Assembly (NCBI GenBank): GCA_947629295.1
Contig: CANRDH010000005.1
Span: forward strand, 1-26,684
DNA length: 26,684 nucleotides
Direction of reading: 5' to 3'
From: an uncultured Clostridia bacterium
GTDB lineage: Bacteria; Bacillota; Clostridia; Oscillospirales; Acutalibacteraceae
Shown: piece by piece, positions 16,023-24,244 of the stretch
Position numbering within the stretch: the first letter of the stretch is position 1
Layout: the number at the start of each line of letters is the position of its first letter
Program-made: the position numbers and the translations under genes
Notes under the pieces: model-generated
What the model was told of the DNA's origin: nothing
The model's database searches: none
The model's input: the letters and a program-made list of their open reading frames with translations, nothing else

Positions 16023-16805
16023 ATGAAAGAGCAATTTAAAATTTTAATCACGGAAGAAGCCGGTCAGTTTGAGTCGGAAAAGACGGAAATCTTTACTGAA
16101 AGAGGTTTCATTCCGGAATTCTGCGAAAAGGACGGCATTAAAGTAACGGAAAAAATCAAGGAATTTCAACCTGATATAGTTCTTATGGATATGTTTATGA
16201 GCAATATAGACGGCGTCGGAGTTATTCGTCAAATCAAAAAAGACAGTAATTCTGTTCAGCCTGTATTCGTGATAATTTCCAATTATGACAGTCCTATGCT
16301 TGAGCGTGAAGCTCTTTGTGCAGGGGCAGCATATTTTGTAATAAAACCGTACCGTGCAGAAGACCTTCTTGAAAGGATTTCCGACCTTCTCAGCTATTGC
16401 TCCGGTCAGGATATTGAAAAATCTGCCGGCTCAATAATAAGTATAGACAAAGAGATGGAAATAACCATAACGGATATACTTCATCAGATTGGTGTACCCG
16501 CCCATATCAAAGGTTATCATTATCTCAGGGATTCAATTATGATGTGTGTACGCCGTCCTGAAATTATCAATGCAGTTACCAAAGAATTATATCCTTCCGT
16601 TGCCAAAAAGTACGAAACCACCTCGTCCCGTGTTGAGCGTGCTATACGTCATGCAATAGAGGTAGCATGGGACAGGGGCGATGTCGATGTTCTCAATTCC
16701 TATTTCGGCTATACTATCCACAACGGCAGAGGCAAGCCGACAAACAGTGAATTTATCGCTATGATTTCAGACCGTTTGCGTCTGCATAACAAAAGAACAG
16801 CATAA
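16023..16805 (+). CDS. spo0A: sporulation master regulator Spo0A
   Basis: Spo0A is the response regulator that commits the cell to sporulation when phosphorylated. The 260-aa protein has a receiver domain (about 1-125) and the Spo0A C-terminal DNA-binding domain (about 147-260). The latter includes ITDILHQIGVPAHIKGYHYL and a recognition-helix region with TTSSRVERAIRHAIEVAW. The phospho-acceptor is Asp56, the same number as in B. subtilis. The receiver pocket is altered: Glu11-Glu12 replace the usual acidic Asp pair, Ser86 sits at the Thr position, and Met-Ser follows where Met-Pro is typical. Lys108 is kept. The ATG at 16023 has GGGGGAA upstream. It follows spoIVB by 126 bases and ends at a terminator. 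Confidence 0.95.
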   Translation: MKEQFKILITEEAGQFESEKTEIFTERGFIPEFCEKDGIKVTEKIKEFQPDIVLMDMFMSNIDGVGVIRQIKKDSNSVQPVFVIISNYDSPMLEREALCAGAAYFVIKPYRAEDLLERISDLLSYCSGQDIEKSAGSIISIDKEMEITITDILHQIGVPAHIKGYHYLRDSIMMCVRRPEIINAVTKELYPSVAKKYETTSSRVERAIRHAIEVAWDRGDVDVLNSYFGYTIHNGRGKPTNSEFIAMISDRLRLHNKRTA

Positions 16806-16811
16806 GTACCG

Positions 16812-16843
16812 GCACCCTTGCTTAATGGCGGGGTGCTTTTTTT
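16812..16843 (+). terminator. intrinsic terminator after spo0A
   Basis: GCACCC (16812-16817) pairs with GGGTGC (16831-16836) and is followed at once by seven T bases (16837-16843). It begins 6 bases after the spo0A stop codon. The loop is 13 bases. Confidence 0.8.
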
Positions 16844-16987
16844 GCTTTGCCAAATATACATATTGAGTTTCCCTGACTCATTTTGAAAATTCAAGTAATA
16901 TATTAGGTTATAAATATAATATACGTGAGGCTGAATACTTCGACGTAGGTATTGATTATCTGCCCGGCATGACACTCAAAAGCACAA

Positions 16988-17122
16988 ATGAATATCCGGA
17001 AGGATGAGCTGCTGCGTATTTGCCGTGCAATGACAAATGAGCAAAAGGAAATTTTCATTGAACAGGGCGAAGCTTTTCTGATATCTAATATCAAAAATAA
17101 GGAAATAACAAATCAGCAATAA
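16988..17122 (+). CDS. possible small protein, 44 aa, function unknown
   Basis: An ATG at 16988 opens 44 codons starting MNIRKDELLRICRAMTNEQK and ending TAA 17120-17122. The product is charged, probably helical and has coding-like composition, but no ribosome binding site is clear. Another frame upstream (about 16867-17008) is also open and reads through FDVGIDYLPGMTLKSTNEYPEG. The two overlap, so this could be one frameshifted gene relic instead of a live small gene. I recognise neither family. Confidence 0.3.
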   Translation: MNIRKDELLRICRAMTNEQKEIFIEQGEAFLISNIKNKEITNQQ

Positions 17123-17131
17123 TTACATATA

Positions 17132-17168
17132 AATGCGTGCAAGCTATATTCGTCAGTCTGCACGCATT
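17132..17168 (-). terminator. stem-loop after the GNAT gene
   Basis: AATGCGTGCA (17132-17141) and TGCACGCATT (17159-17168) form a perfect 10-bp stem with a 17-base loop. It lies 12 bases past the stop of the minus-strand acetyltransferase. The following minus-strand bases are only moderately T-rich, so termination is likely but not certain. Confidence 0.5.
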
Positions 17169-17180
17169 AATTTACGGTAT

Positions 17181-17693
17181 TCAGATATCCTCCCTGAGCA
17201 ATGCATATATTTCATAATCATATATCTTTCCGTTTTTAAATATCGCCTTTCGCATTGTTCCCTCATGCTTGAAGCCCGCTGCCTCCAGTGCTGCCGCAAC
17301 AACCATATGCGTCGAAAACGGATGCGCTCCTATTCTTACAATATCAAATCTTTCAAATGCAGCTTTACATATTCGGGCTATGACAGCCGAACCGAGATTC
17401 TTACCTCTGTACTGCCTTGCAAGCCATACGGATATTTCCGCCGTTTTTTCAAAATCACCGCTTCCAAGTATTATATCTGCTCCGCCCACGGCATGACCGT
17501 CAACAACAACAGCCCTGCACATCTGCTTTTTTTCACCGTTTAATACTCTTTCCCTTATATATTCAACGGCGAATACGTCATCCATCGGATACGGAAGGTT
17601 TTCACACATATTTTTCGCAAGCTCAGGGTCATCTGTCGCCTTCATGAAATCGTCAAGATAGGCAAGATCCCACTTCTTCAATTCAAATTTCAT
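17181..17693 (-). CDS. GNAT-family N-acetyltransferase (RimJ/RimL-like)
   Basis: The 170-aa protein belongs to the acetyl-CoA-dependent GNAT superfamily, of the RimJ/RimL subgroup that modifies protein N-termini or small molecules. Visible features are the substrate segment NLPYPMDDVFAVEYI (near 33-47), a central beta strand GGADIILGSG, and the acetyl-CoA loop YRGKNLGSAVI (near 94-104). The C-terminal strand pattern AAGFKHEGTMRKA then IYDYEIYALLRED is characteristic of this group. The substrate cannot be told from the sequence. The ATG has GAGGTG upstream. It appears to be a single-gene unit with its own promoter (17771-17800) and a stem-loop after it. Confidence 0.85.
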   Translation of the reverse strand: MKFELKKWDLAYLDDFMKATDDPELAKNMCENLPYPMDDVFAVEYIRERVLNGEKKQMCRAVVVDGHAVGGADIILGSGDFEKTAEISVWLARQYRGKNLGSAVIARICKAAFERFDIVRIGAHPFSTHMVVAAALEAAGFKHEGTMRKAIFKNGKIYDYEIYALLREDI

Positions 17694-17770
17694 ATCTGCA
17701 CCTCTTTGTAATTGAATAAAATATATTTATGTGTTAAAATCTAAACAGAGACGTCATAAATCATGGATAT

Positions 17771-17800
17771 AGTATAGCACAGCTTTTTTCTTTAAATCAA
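17771..17800 (-). promoter_or_regulatory. promoter of the GNAT acetyltransferase gene
   Basis: On the minus strand TTGATT (17800-17795) is followed by an 18-base spacer and TATACT (17776-17771), with TG one base before the -10. It lies about 78 bases upstream of the gene. The -10 and its extension are strong. Confidence 0.6.
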
Positions 17801-17859
17801 GTCAAATATATAATTTTTTACATTTACAATATATAGCCTTTAAAAAAATTCAGGCTTCG

Positions 17860-17889
17860 TTAACATTTGTTTTACAGCAAAAACATAAT
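17860..17889 (+). promoter_or_regulatory. candidate promoter of the carbohydrate-binding lipoprotein gene
   Basis: TTAACA (17860-17865) and CATAAT (17884-17889) are separated by 18 bases, about 61 bases before the start codon. The region is AT-rich, so other -10-like sequences, such as TATAAT nearer the gene, cannot be ruled out. Confidence 0.35.
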
Positions 17890-17950
17890 ATATCTTTATC
17901 CTATATTTATAATATGAACAACAAAACCTAAAGAAAGGGAGAAATATATA

Positions 17951-19954
17951 ATGCGAAGTAATAAATTCGGCAAGCTTATCATTGCACTTTTGTGTACATC
18001 ACTTGCAGGCACTGCATTTCTTTCGGGATGCAGCGATAATAAAACAACAGATGACTCAAATCCGTCGTCTGTAGTAAATGACGCCTCGACAACCGACAGC
18101 AAGATTATGGATCTGTCTTATGATGAAAGCAAAGCAACCAAAATCACCCTCAGCGGTGATACAGCGTCTGTAAGCGGCGGCGGTGCAAAGGTTGACGGAA
18201 ATATTGTTACCGTCAGCGATAAGGGAACATATATTATAAGCGGAACTCTCAAAAACGGGCAAATTATTGTTGATGCGGGAGAAAACGATACCGTCAATAT
18301 AATTCTTAAAAGTGCCGATATACATTTTTCCGACGGGCCTGCAATATATGCTTCAAAATGTGCCGAAACCTTTATTTCCCTTGAGAGCGGAACGACAAAC
18401 AGTATTTCCGATGACGGAGTATATACCGGCTCGGACAGTGATGACAGTGAGGTTCCCAATGCCGCACTTTATATACAGGATAACCTCACCATCCTCGGCG
18501 GCGGTACTCTTAATGTTACAGCGGACAGAAATAACGGCATAACCGCAAAGGATACTCTCAATATACAAAGCGGAACGATCAATGTAATATCTGAGCATCA
18601 CGGAATATCAGGTAAGGATAATCTCAACGTAAGCGGAGGAAGTATTACCGTTGAAACAAGGAACGGTGACGGTATGCGTTCAAACTACAACAAAACCGAA
18701 GATGAAACAAAGGGAAATGTCACCATAGAAAATGCGGCTATCAGCATTAAAGCCGCAAATGACGGTATACAGGCCGAAAGAGTACTTACCGTAAAAAGCG
18801 GTGATATCACAGTCACAACAGGAAACGGTGCTTCGGATACGGCTTCATCGGCAAACTCCGACACAACCGACAGCATGAAAGCGCTCAAGGCGGGCTCTGC
18901 CGTAAATATAGACGGCGGGAATATCACAGTGGACGCATATAACGATTCAGTACACAGCAACGGAGATATCACCGTAACAAACGGTACCATGACGCTTAAA
19001 AGCGGTGACGATGCATTCCATGCAGACAATACACTAAATATAAGCGGAGGAGATATAACCGTTGAGCAGTCACATGAAGGTCTTGAGGCGGATAATATCA
19101 ATATTTCCGGCGGTACGGTAGATCTTACGGCGGATGATGACGGAGTAAACTGCTCGGGCGGCAACGACTTCAGCGGTCTTGGAGGAATGGACGGCGGCCG
19201 CGGATTCGGACGAAAAATTCCTCAGAATTTTGAGCAAACCAACGATACATCCGATACATCCGCCGGAGCATTACAAATAAGCGGAGGTACAATATATGTC
19301 AACGCACAGGGTGACGGACTTGACAGCAACGGCAACCTCGATATTTCAGGCGGTACTGTCATAATCAACGGAACAACCCGGAGCGGAAACGGAATACTTG
19401 ACCATGACGGAAGCTGTACCCTCACAGGCGGCACGCTTATAGGTGCAGGTACTTCTGATATGCTTGAAATGCCCTCCGCAAACGGTCAGAATATTGCAGC
19501 TGTACTTTTTGAACAAAATCAGTCCGCCGGAACATCCGTATATCTTACCGACAACAGCGGAAAGGTTCTTGCCGCTATGTCTCCTGTCAAGGAATTCGGC
19601 TGCATTATATTCAGCACTGCCGATCTTAAAACAGGTGAAACCTATAAGGTATATACAGGCGGCACAGTAACAGGCGACAATGTACAAGGATATTACACTA
19701 AGCCGGAGGTCACATCGGAAGGAACGCTTTATTCCACCTTTACAATATCCGAAACTCTGACGTATGCCGATTCAAGCGGAAATACCACATACAGCGGCGG
19801 TAGGGGCAACTTCGGCGGCATGGGCGGCAGAGGAGGCTTCGGCGGCATGGGCGGACAACAGTCCGGTACAATGCCTGACACAACAGACGGTCAAATGCCT
19901 GCTCCACCACACGGTACGAACGGTAGGCAGCCTACCCTTCCCGGCGAAATATAA
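17951..19954 (+). CDS. beta-helix carbohydrate-binding lipoprotein (Cthe_2159-like, DUF4353)
   Basis: The 667-aa protein resembles the Cthe_2159 family, whose founding member from Clostridium thermocellum is a calcium-containing beta-helix that binds cellulose and polygalacturonate. It begins with a lipoprotein signal: basic residues, a hydrophobic stretch and the lipobox LSGC with Cys27 as anchor. A Ser/Thr/Asp-rich linker follows. From about 55 to 500 there are many short repeated strands with turns such as SGGDITV, SGGTVDLTADDDGV and DNLNVSGGSITV, typical of a right-handed parallel beta-helix. Asp/Asn-rich turns may bind calcium. The last about 54 residues are a Gly-rich and Pro-rich tail. 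The ATG has AAAGGGAG upstream. It is expected on the outer face of the membrane. Its exact ligand here is unknown. Confidence 0.85.
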   Translation: MRSNKFGKLIIALLCTSLAGTAFLSGCSDNKTTDDSNPSSVVNDASTTDSKIMDLSYDESKATKITLSGDTASVSGGGAKVDGNIVTVSDKGTYIISGTLKNGQIIVDAGENDTVNIILKSADIHFSDGPAIYASKCAETFISLESGTTNSISDDGVYTGSDSDDSEVPNAALYIQDNLTILGGGTLNVTADRNNGITAKDTLNIQSGTINVISEHHGISGKDNLNVSGGSITVETRNGDGMRSNYNKTEDETKGNVTIENAAISIKAANDGIQAERVLTVKSGDITVTTGNGASDTASSANSDTTDSMKALKAGSAVNIDGGNITVDAYNDSVHSNGDITVTNGTMTLKSGDDAFHADNTLNISGGDITVEQSHEGLEADNINISGGTVDLTADDDGVNCSGGNDFSGLGGMDGGRGFGRKIPQNFEQTNDTSDTSAGALQISGGTIYVNAQGDGLDSNGNLDISGGTVIINGTTRSGNGILDHDGSCTLTGGTLIGAGTSDMLEMPSANGQNIAAVLFEQNQSAGTSVYLTDNSGKVLAAMSPVKEFGCIIFSTADLKTGETYKVYTGGTVTGDNVQGYYTKPEVTSEGTLYSTFTISETLTYADSSGNTTYSGGRGNFGGMGGRGGFGGMGGQQSGTMPDTTDGQMPAPPHGTNGRQPTLPGEI

Positions 19955-19990
19955 CAGAGTAGTTTGCAGTATAACAATCAGTCAATATAA

Positions 19991-20030
19991 AAAATGAGGG
20001 CTGTCACACTAAGTGATTTGCCCTCATTTT
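19991..20030. terminator. bidirectional terminator between convergent genes
   Basis: AAAATGAGGGC (19991-20001) and GCCCTCATTTT (20020-20030) form a perfect 11-bp stem with an 18-base loop. T-runs follow on the plus strand (TTTATTTT) and the minus strand (TTTTTT). It sits between the lipoprotein gene and the convergent DUF3592-like gene, so it can serve both. Confidence 0.85.
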
Positions 20031-20054
20031 ATTTTAAATACGGTTATAATTTAA

Positions 20055-20528
20055 TTACTCATTTGATTCGGAAGAATACTTTATCTTTAACCATTTTATT
20101 AATAAAAAAATAAGTATATCAACAACTATCATATCGAAAATACCGGTAACTATGTCCTTATTTTCAAAATCCTCCGCTATTTCATGGGCGTTATTAGGAT
20201 TGACTCTTATGGTTATTGTATCTCCCTGACCTGCGTCATGAAACGATTCCAATTTTATTTCTGATGTGTATTCCTGCGAGTTAAAGGTATATTCTATCGT
20301 GCCGTATCTCACAAACGAAGTTTTATTTATTGAATTTTTCCTTCTGATTCCGCTTTCATCTATAACGAAAACTGAGGTTATCTTAGCGTCCACACTTACA
20401 TAATCCTTATCGGCAATCGTATCAGCAACCACTTTTATAACAAATATCAGTATAATAGCCGATACAACAGCAAACAAAACCCTTAATCCCATTAATACTT
20501 TCTTCGGTGATTTAATTCTAATAACCAT
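20055..20528 (-). CDS. DUF3592-like membrane protein
   Basis: The 157-aa protein has a basic N-terminus, one membrane helix (about 14-36), an external beta-rich domain (about 40-125) and a second helix near the C-terminus (about 130-148). The pattern of a strand ending in YTFNSQEYTSEI followed by GDTITIRVNPNNAHEI fits the DUF3592 family, whose function is unknown. The ATG at 20528 has AAAGGA upstream. It is a single-gene unit converging on the lipoprotein gene and sharing its terminator. Confidence 0.7.
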   Translation of the reverse strand: MVIRIKSPKKVLMGLRVLFAVVSAIILIFVIKVVADTIADKDYVSVDAKITSVFVIDESGIRRKNSINKTSFVRYGTIEYTFNSQEYTSEIKLESFHDAGQGDTITIRVNPNNAHEIAEDFENKDIVTGIFDMIVVDILIFLLIKWLKIKYSSESNE

Positions 20529-20577
20529 ATTTCATATTCCTTTCCCAAAAACGATTTTATCATCATGTAATACGCCC

Positions 20578-20607
20578 ATTTTACATTGAGATCAGAATAA
20601 TACGCAA
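20578..20607 (-). promoter_or_regulatory. weak candidate promoter of the DUF3592-like gene
   Basis: On the minus strand TTGCGT (20607-20602) and TAAAAT (20583-20578) are 18 bases apart, about 50 bases before the gene. The -35 is weak. No better candidate was seen in the gap after leuS. Confidence 0.35.
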
Positions 20608-20617
20608 ATAGAGATCC

Positions 20618-20648
20618 ATTCACATACTCAAAGTTCGAGTATGTGAAT
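20618..20648. repeat. 12-bp perfect inverted repeat downstream of leuS
   Basis: ATTCACATACTC (20618-20629) and GAGTATGTGAAT (20637-20648) are perfect inverted copies around 7 bases. It is 74 bases after the leuS stop and just upstream of the candidate promoter of the next gene. There is no T-run on either strand, so it could be an RNA-end stabiliser, a weak terminator or a protein-binding site. Confidence 0.6.
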
Positions 20649-20721
20649 GATAATCAAATTTGTGCTATGCTGTCCCGTCCTTGTTTTCCGAAATATCGAA
20701 TATGTCAGGCGACATCCATTA

Positions 20722-23133
20722 TTACTTTGCTACAATATTGACAAGCTTTCCCTTGACATAGATCTCTTTTACGATATTCTTTCCGTCAATAAAGCTCTGT
20801 ACCTTTTCGCTCTGCTTAGCTTTCTCTATGGCTCCGGTCTGATCTATATCCGCGTCTACGGTTATCTTGTCACGAACCTTTCCGTTGACCTGTACAACTA
20901 TCTCCACAGTAGATTCAATACATTTGCTCTCATCATATTCGGGCCACTTCTGCTGCGCCGCAAAACCGCTTCCGAGCCTGCCATTTTCCCATACCTCCTC
21001 CGCTACATGAGGTGCAAACGGACTGAGAAGTATTGTAAATATCCTCAGTTCACCCTTTGTAACAGAGCCTGTATTATAAATTTCATTTATAAGCGTCATA
21101 AGAGCGGCAATCGCGGTATTGAATTTCAGTATCTCTATATCATCGCCGACCTTTTTTATTGTCTTATTTATCGGTGTTTCAAGCTCCGGACGTATTCCCT
21201 CATCGTCAGTCATTACATTGAGGAAATTATAAAATCTCTCAACAAGACGTCGGCATCCCTTTATGCTGTCTGAGCTCCACGGTGCGGCATTTTCAAAATC
21301 ACCGAGGAACATTTCAAACAAACGCATTGTATCTGCACCGTATTCCTCTACTATTTCATCGGGATTAACAACATTTCCCCTTGCCTTTGACATCTTCTCT
21401 CCGTTTTCACCGAGAATCATACCGTGGCTTGTTCTTTTTGCATACGGCTCGGGTGTGGGTACAACACCGATATCATACAAAAACTTATGCCAGAAACGGC
21501 TGTAAAGCAAATGAAGTGTCGTATGCTCCATACCGCCGTTATACCAGTCAACAGGTGACCAATATTCAAGTGCTTCCTTTGAGGCAAGTGCTTTGTCGTT
21601 GTGCGGATCCATATATCTGAGGAAATACCACGAAGATCCCGCCCACTGCGGCATTGTATCCGTTTCCCTCTTGGCATCTGCGCCGCATTTCGGGCATTTT
21701 GTATTTACCCAATCTGTCATTTTCGCAAGCGGTGACTCTCCGGTATCGGTCGGCTCATATGATTCAACCTCCGGCAGTTCAAGCGGAAGCTCGCTCTCGT
21801 CAATGGCAACCGCACCGCAGCACGGACAATGCACAATCGGAATAGGCTCACCCCAATAACGCTGACGTGCAAATACCCAGTCACGGAGCTTGTAATTAAC
21901 CTTTGCCCTGCCTATGCCCTGTTCCTCAAGCTTTTCGGTTATTTTCTTCTTTGCATCCTCAACACTGAGTCCGTCAAGGTAATCGGAATTTGTCAGTACT
22001 CCGGTTGCGCAATCGGTAAATGCGGCTTTCTGCACATCCTCTCCGCCCTTTACTACCTCAATAATCGGAAGATTGAATTTCTTTGCAAAATCCCAGTCAC
22101 GGGTATCATGTGCCGGAACAGCCATGATAGCACCTGTGCCGTAGGAAACAAGTACATAGTCGGAAATGAATATAGGTATCTGCTTTCCGTTTACGGGATT
22201 TATTGCTTCAACACCGTCTATCCTTACACCTGTTTTATCCTTTGCGACCTCCGTACGCTCAAAATCCGACTTTTTAGCTGCCTCCGCCTGATATTTGCGT
22301 ACCTCGTCCATATTGGTTATGACATCCGAAAGCTTTTCTATAATCGGATGTTCGGGAGAAATAACCATATATGTTGCACCGAAAAGCGTATCGGGACGGG
22401 TCGTATAAACCGTAAGGGTATCGCCTGTTGTTGTCTTGAAATCAACCTCTGCGCCTGTGGAGCGGCCTATCCAGTTTCTCTGCTGAGCCTTTACTCTGTC
22501 GGGATAATCAACAAGGTCAAGGTCATTTATCAGTCTTTCCGCATATGCCGTAATTTTCAGCATCCACTGAGATTTTACCTTTCTTATAACCTCACTTCCA
22601 CAGCGTTCGCATACTCCGTCAACGACCTCTTCATTTGCAAGAACGCATTTACAGCCTGTGCACCAGTTCACAGCCATTTCCTTTTTATATGCAAGACCGT
22701 GCTTGAAAAGCTGTAGGAATATCCACTGCGTCCATTTATAATAGGACGGGTCGGTCGTATTTATTTCCCTGCTCCAGTCAAAGGAAATACCGAGAGACTG
22801 AAGCTGATTTTTAAAGCGTGCTACATTCTTCTTAGTAACCTCTTTCGGGTGTACATGATTTTTAATTGCAAAATTTTCGGTAGGAAGTCCGAAAGCATCC
22901 CAGCCTATCGGATAAAGAACATTATATCCCTGCATCCTGCGCTTTCTTGCTACTATATCGAGTGCGGTATATGAACGCGGGTGTCCTACATGAAGTCCCT
23001 TTCCCGAAGGATAGGGAAATTCTATAAGAGCGTAATACTTAGGTCTTGTCGAATTTGCCTCGGCATGATAAATACCTGCATCCTCCCATTTTTTCTGCCA
23101 TACCGGCTCGATTTTTTTGTGGTCGTATCTCAT
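20722..23133 (-). CDS. leuS: leucyl-tRNA synthetase
   Basis: LeuRS is a class I aminoacyl-tRNA synthetase that charges tRNA-Leu. The 803-aa protein has the HIGH-type motif HVGHPRSY near residue 48, preceded by EFPYPSGKGL. A CP1 editing domain (about 220-420) carries TTRPDTLFGATYMV and the conserved Asp in AVPAHDTRD. Zinc-type cysteines are at CTGCKCVL/CERCGSE and in CPCCGA. The KMSKS loop is EKMSKARGNVVNP. A C-terminal anticodon-binding region ends in EIVVQVNGKVRDKITV. Length is usual for bacteria. It lies 26 bases after rsfS and is the last gene of the yqeK-rsfS-leuS group. No T-box leader is present directly upstream. Confidence 0.96.
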   Translation of the reverse strand: MRYDHKKIEPVWQKKWEDAGIYHAEANSTRPKYYALIEFPYPSGKGLHVGHPRSYTALDIVARKRRMQGYNVLYPIGWDAFGLPTENFAIKNHVHPKEVTKKNVARFKNQLQSLGISFDWSREINTTDPSYYKWTQWIFLQLFKHGLAYKKEMAVNWCTGCKCVLANEEVVDGVCERCGSEVIRKVKSQWMLKITAYAERLINDLDLVDYPDRVKAQQRNWIGRSTGAEVDFKTTTGDTLTVYTTRPDTLFGATYMVISPEHPIIEKLSDVITNMDEVRKYQAEAAKKSDFERTEVAKDKTGVRIDGVEAINPVNGKQIPIFISDYVLVSYGTGAIMAVPAHDTRDWDFAKKFNLPIIEVVKGGEDVQKAAFTDCATGVLTNSDYLDGLSVEDAKKKITEKLEEQGIGRAKVNYKLRDWVFARQRYWGEPIPIVHCPCCGAVAIDESELPLELPEVESYEPTDTGESPLAKMTDWVNTKCPKCGADAKRETDTMPQWAGSSWYFLRYMDPHNDKALASKEALEYWSPVDWYNGGMEHTTLHLLYSRFWHKFLYDIGVVPTPEPYAKRTSHGMILGENGEKMSKARGNVVNPDEIVEEYGADTMRLFEMFLGDFENAAPWSSDSIKGCRRLVERFYNFLNVMTDDEGIRPELETPINKTIKKVGDDIEILKFNTAIAALMTLINEIYNTGSVTKGELRIFTILLSPFAPHVAEEVWENGRLGSGFAAQQKWPEYDESKCIESTVEIVVQVNGKVRDKITVDADIDQTGAIEKAKQSEKVQSFIDGKNIVKEIYVKGKLVNIVAK

Positions 23134-23159
23134 TTCTGTCCTCTCCTTTATATTACCCC

Positions 23160-23546
23160 TTACTTTGCTGTCGGGAACAGCATTTCAAGCGGCATTTCTT
23201 CAATATCAGATATATCGATTTTTTCTCCGTCCTGCCATAGTCGTTCAAGGTCGTAATATTTACGTCCCTCGTCCGAAAATACATGAACAACAACATCAAC
23301 ATAATCAAGAAGTATCCATGAATCCGAGCGATAGCCCTCAATATGGCTCACGCTTATTCCCTCATTGTCAAGTCTGTGTTCAACCTCGTCTGCAAGTGCA
23401 CGGACATGGGTATTTGATGTACCTGTTGCTATGACAAGATAATCTGCAATAGAGGAAATATCCCTAATTTTTATCACACTTACGTCAAGACCCTTTAATC
23501 TGAGCAGTGCCTTGACCGCAAGTCTTGCTGTTTCTAAAGACGTCAT
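23160..23546 (-). CDS. rsfS: ribosomal silencing factor RsfS
   Basis: RsfS binds ribosomal protein uL14 and blocks subunit joining when nutrients are scarce. The 128-aa product shows the family core: DVSVIKIRDISSIADYLVIATGTSNTH near 20-46 and the C-terminal VDVVVHVFSDEGRKYYDLERLW. The ATG at 23546 has GGGGAT 6 bases upstream; an ATG four codons earlier (23558) lacks a comparable site, though it cannot be excluded. It lies 18 bases after yqeK and 26 before leuS. The nadD-yqeK-rsfS linkage is conserved across Firmicutes. Confidence 0.93.
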   Translation of the reverse strand: MTSLETARLAVKALLRLKGLDVSVIKIRDISSIADYLVIATGTSNTHVRALADEVEHRLDNEGISVSHIEGYRSDSWILLDYVDVVVHVFSDEGRKYYDLERLWQDGEKIDISDIEEMPLEMLFPTAK

Positions 23547-23564
23547 TTTAATCCCCATTTCTGT

Positions 23565-24143
23565 TTAATTTTTATCCTTTGCCTTACAAAAAGCCAATTC
23601 ATTATATCCTGCAAAGGTATCGGGTGCAATGGTAAGCTTTCTTTCGGCCAAGTCTGCTATAGTAAAGCTCATTCCCTCAAGAACGGCATTATCAAGCCCC
23701 CTGTCTGCGACCTTACGCATTTTATCGACACCGTCATAATCCCTTTCTGCCGATGTAAAATCTGCGACAAAGATAATCTTTTCAAGAAGGCTCATTCCTG
23801 CTCTTCCCGTAGTATGGTATCTTATCGCATTGATTATATCCTCATCATCAATTCCAAGCTCAACCTGAATATAAGCACTTCCGGATATTGCGTGCCAAAG
23901 CTTATGGCTTGTTCTTTCAAGCTCACTAAGCTCTATGCCTGCACGTGCAATAAGCTCCATTTGCTCCTGCTCGGGGGTTTCCTTTGTTGCATCATGCAGT
24001 ATCCCCGCTATTTCAGCCTTTTCTACATCCGCACCGTATTTTTCCGCAAGACGCACAGCCTCTTTTGCAACGTTTTTTGAGTGCTTGAAGCGTGCACCCT
24101 TCATACGTCTGCTTATTATTTCCTCATAATCCTTAACAGTCAT
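23565..24143 (-). CDS. yqeK: HD-domain Ap4A hydrolase YqeK
   Basis: YqeK is an HD-superfamily enzyme that hydrolyses diadenosine tetraphosphate symmetrically to ADP, limiting alarmone build-up. The 192-aa protein has the metal ligands in order: His in ARFKHSKNVAKEA (near residue 21), the HD pair in GILHDATKE, His in LWHAISGSAY, His in IRYHTTGRAG and Asp in FVADFTSAERDYDGV. The ATG at 24143 has GGAAGTGA upstream; extensions to 24218 run across the promoter and are unlikely. It begins the yqeK-rsfS-leuS group, about 40 bases from a strong promoter. Confidence 0.92.
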   Translation of the reverse strand: MTVKDYEEIISRRMKGARFKHSKNVAKEAVRLAEKYGADVEKAEIAGILHDATKETPEQEQMELIARAGIELSELERTSHKLWHAISGSAYIQVELGIDDEDIINAIRYHTTGRAGMSLLEKIIFVADFTSAERDYDGVDKMRKVADRGLDNAVLEGMSFTIADLAERKLTIAPDTFAGYNELAFCKAKDKN

Positions 24144-24183
24144 CAAATCACTTCCGACAATCAACTTTTTATCAACACAAACT

Positions 24184-24212
24184 ATTATACCAGTATATTC
24201 CGTCCGTTTCAA
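24184..24212 (-). promoter_or_regulatory. strong sigma-A promoter upstream of yqeK
   Basis: On the minus strand TTGAAA (24212-24207), a 17-base spacer and TATAAT (24189-24184) are found, with TG one base before the -10. It would give yqeK-rsfS-leuS expression apart from the upstream nadD group. Confidence 0.75.
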
Positions 24213-24244
24213 GCACAATGGGCATTTTTTTAGTGCATTCCCAC

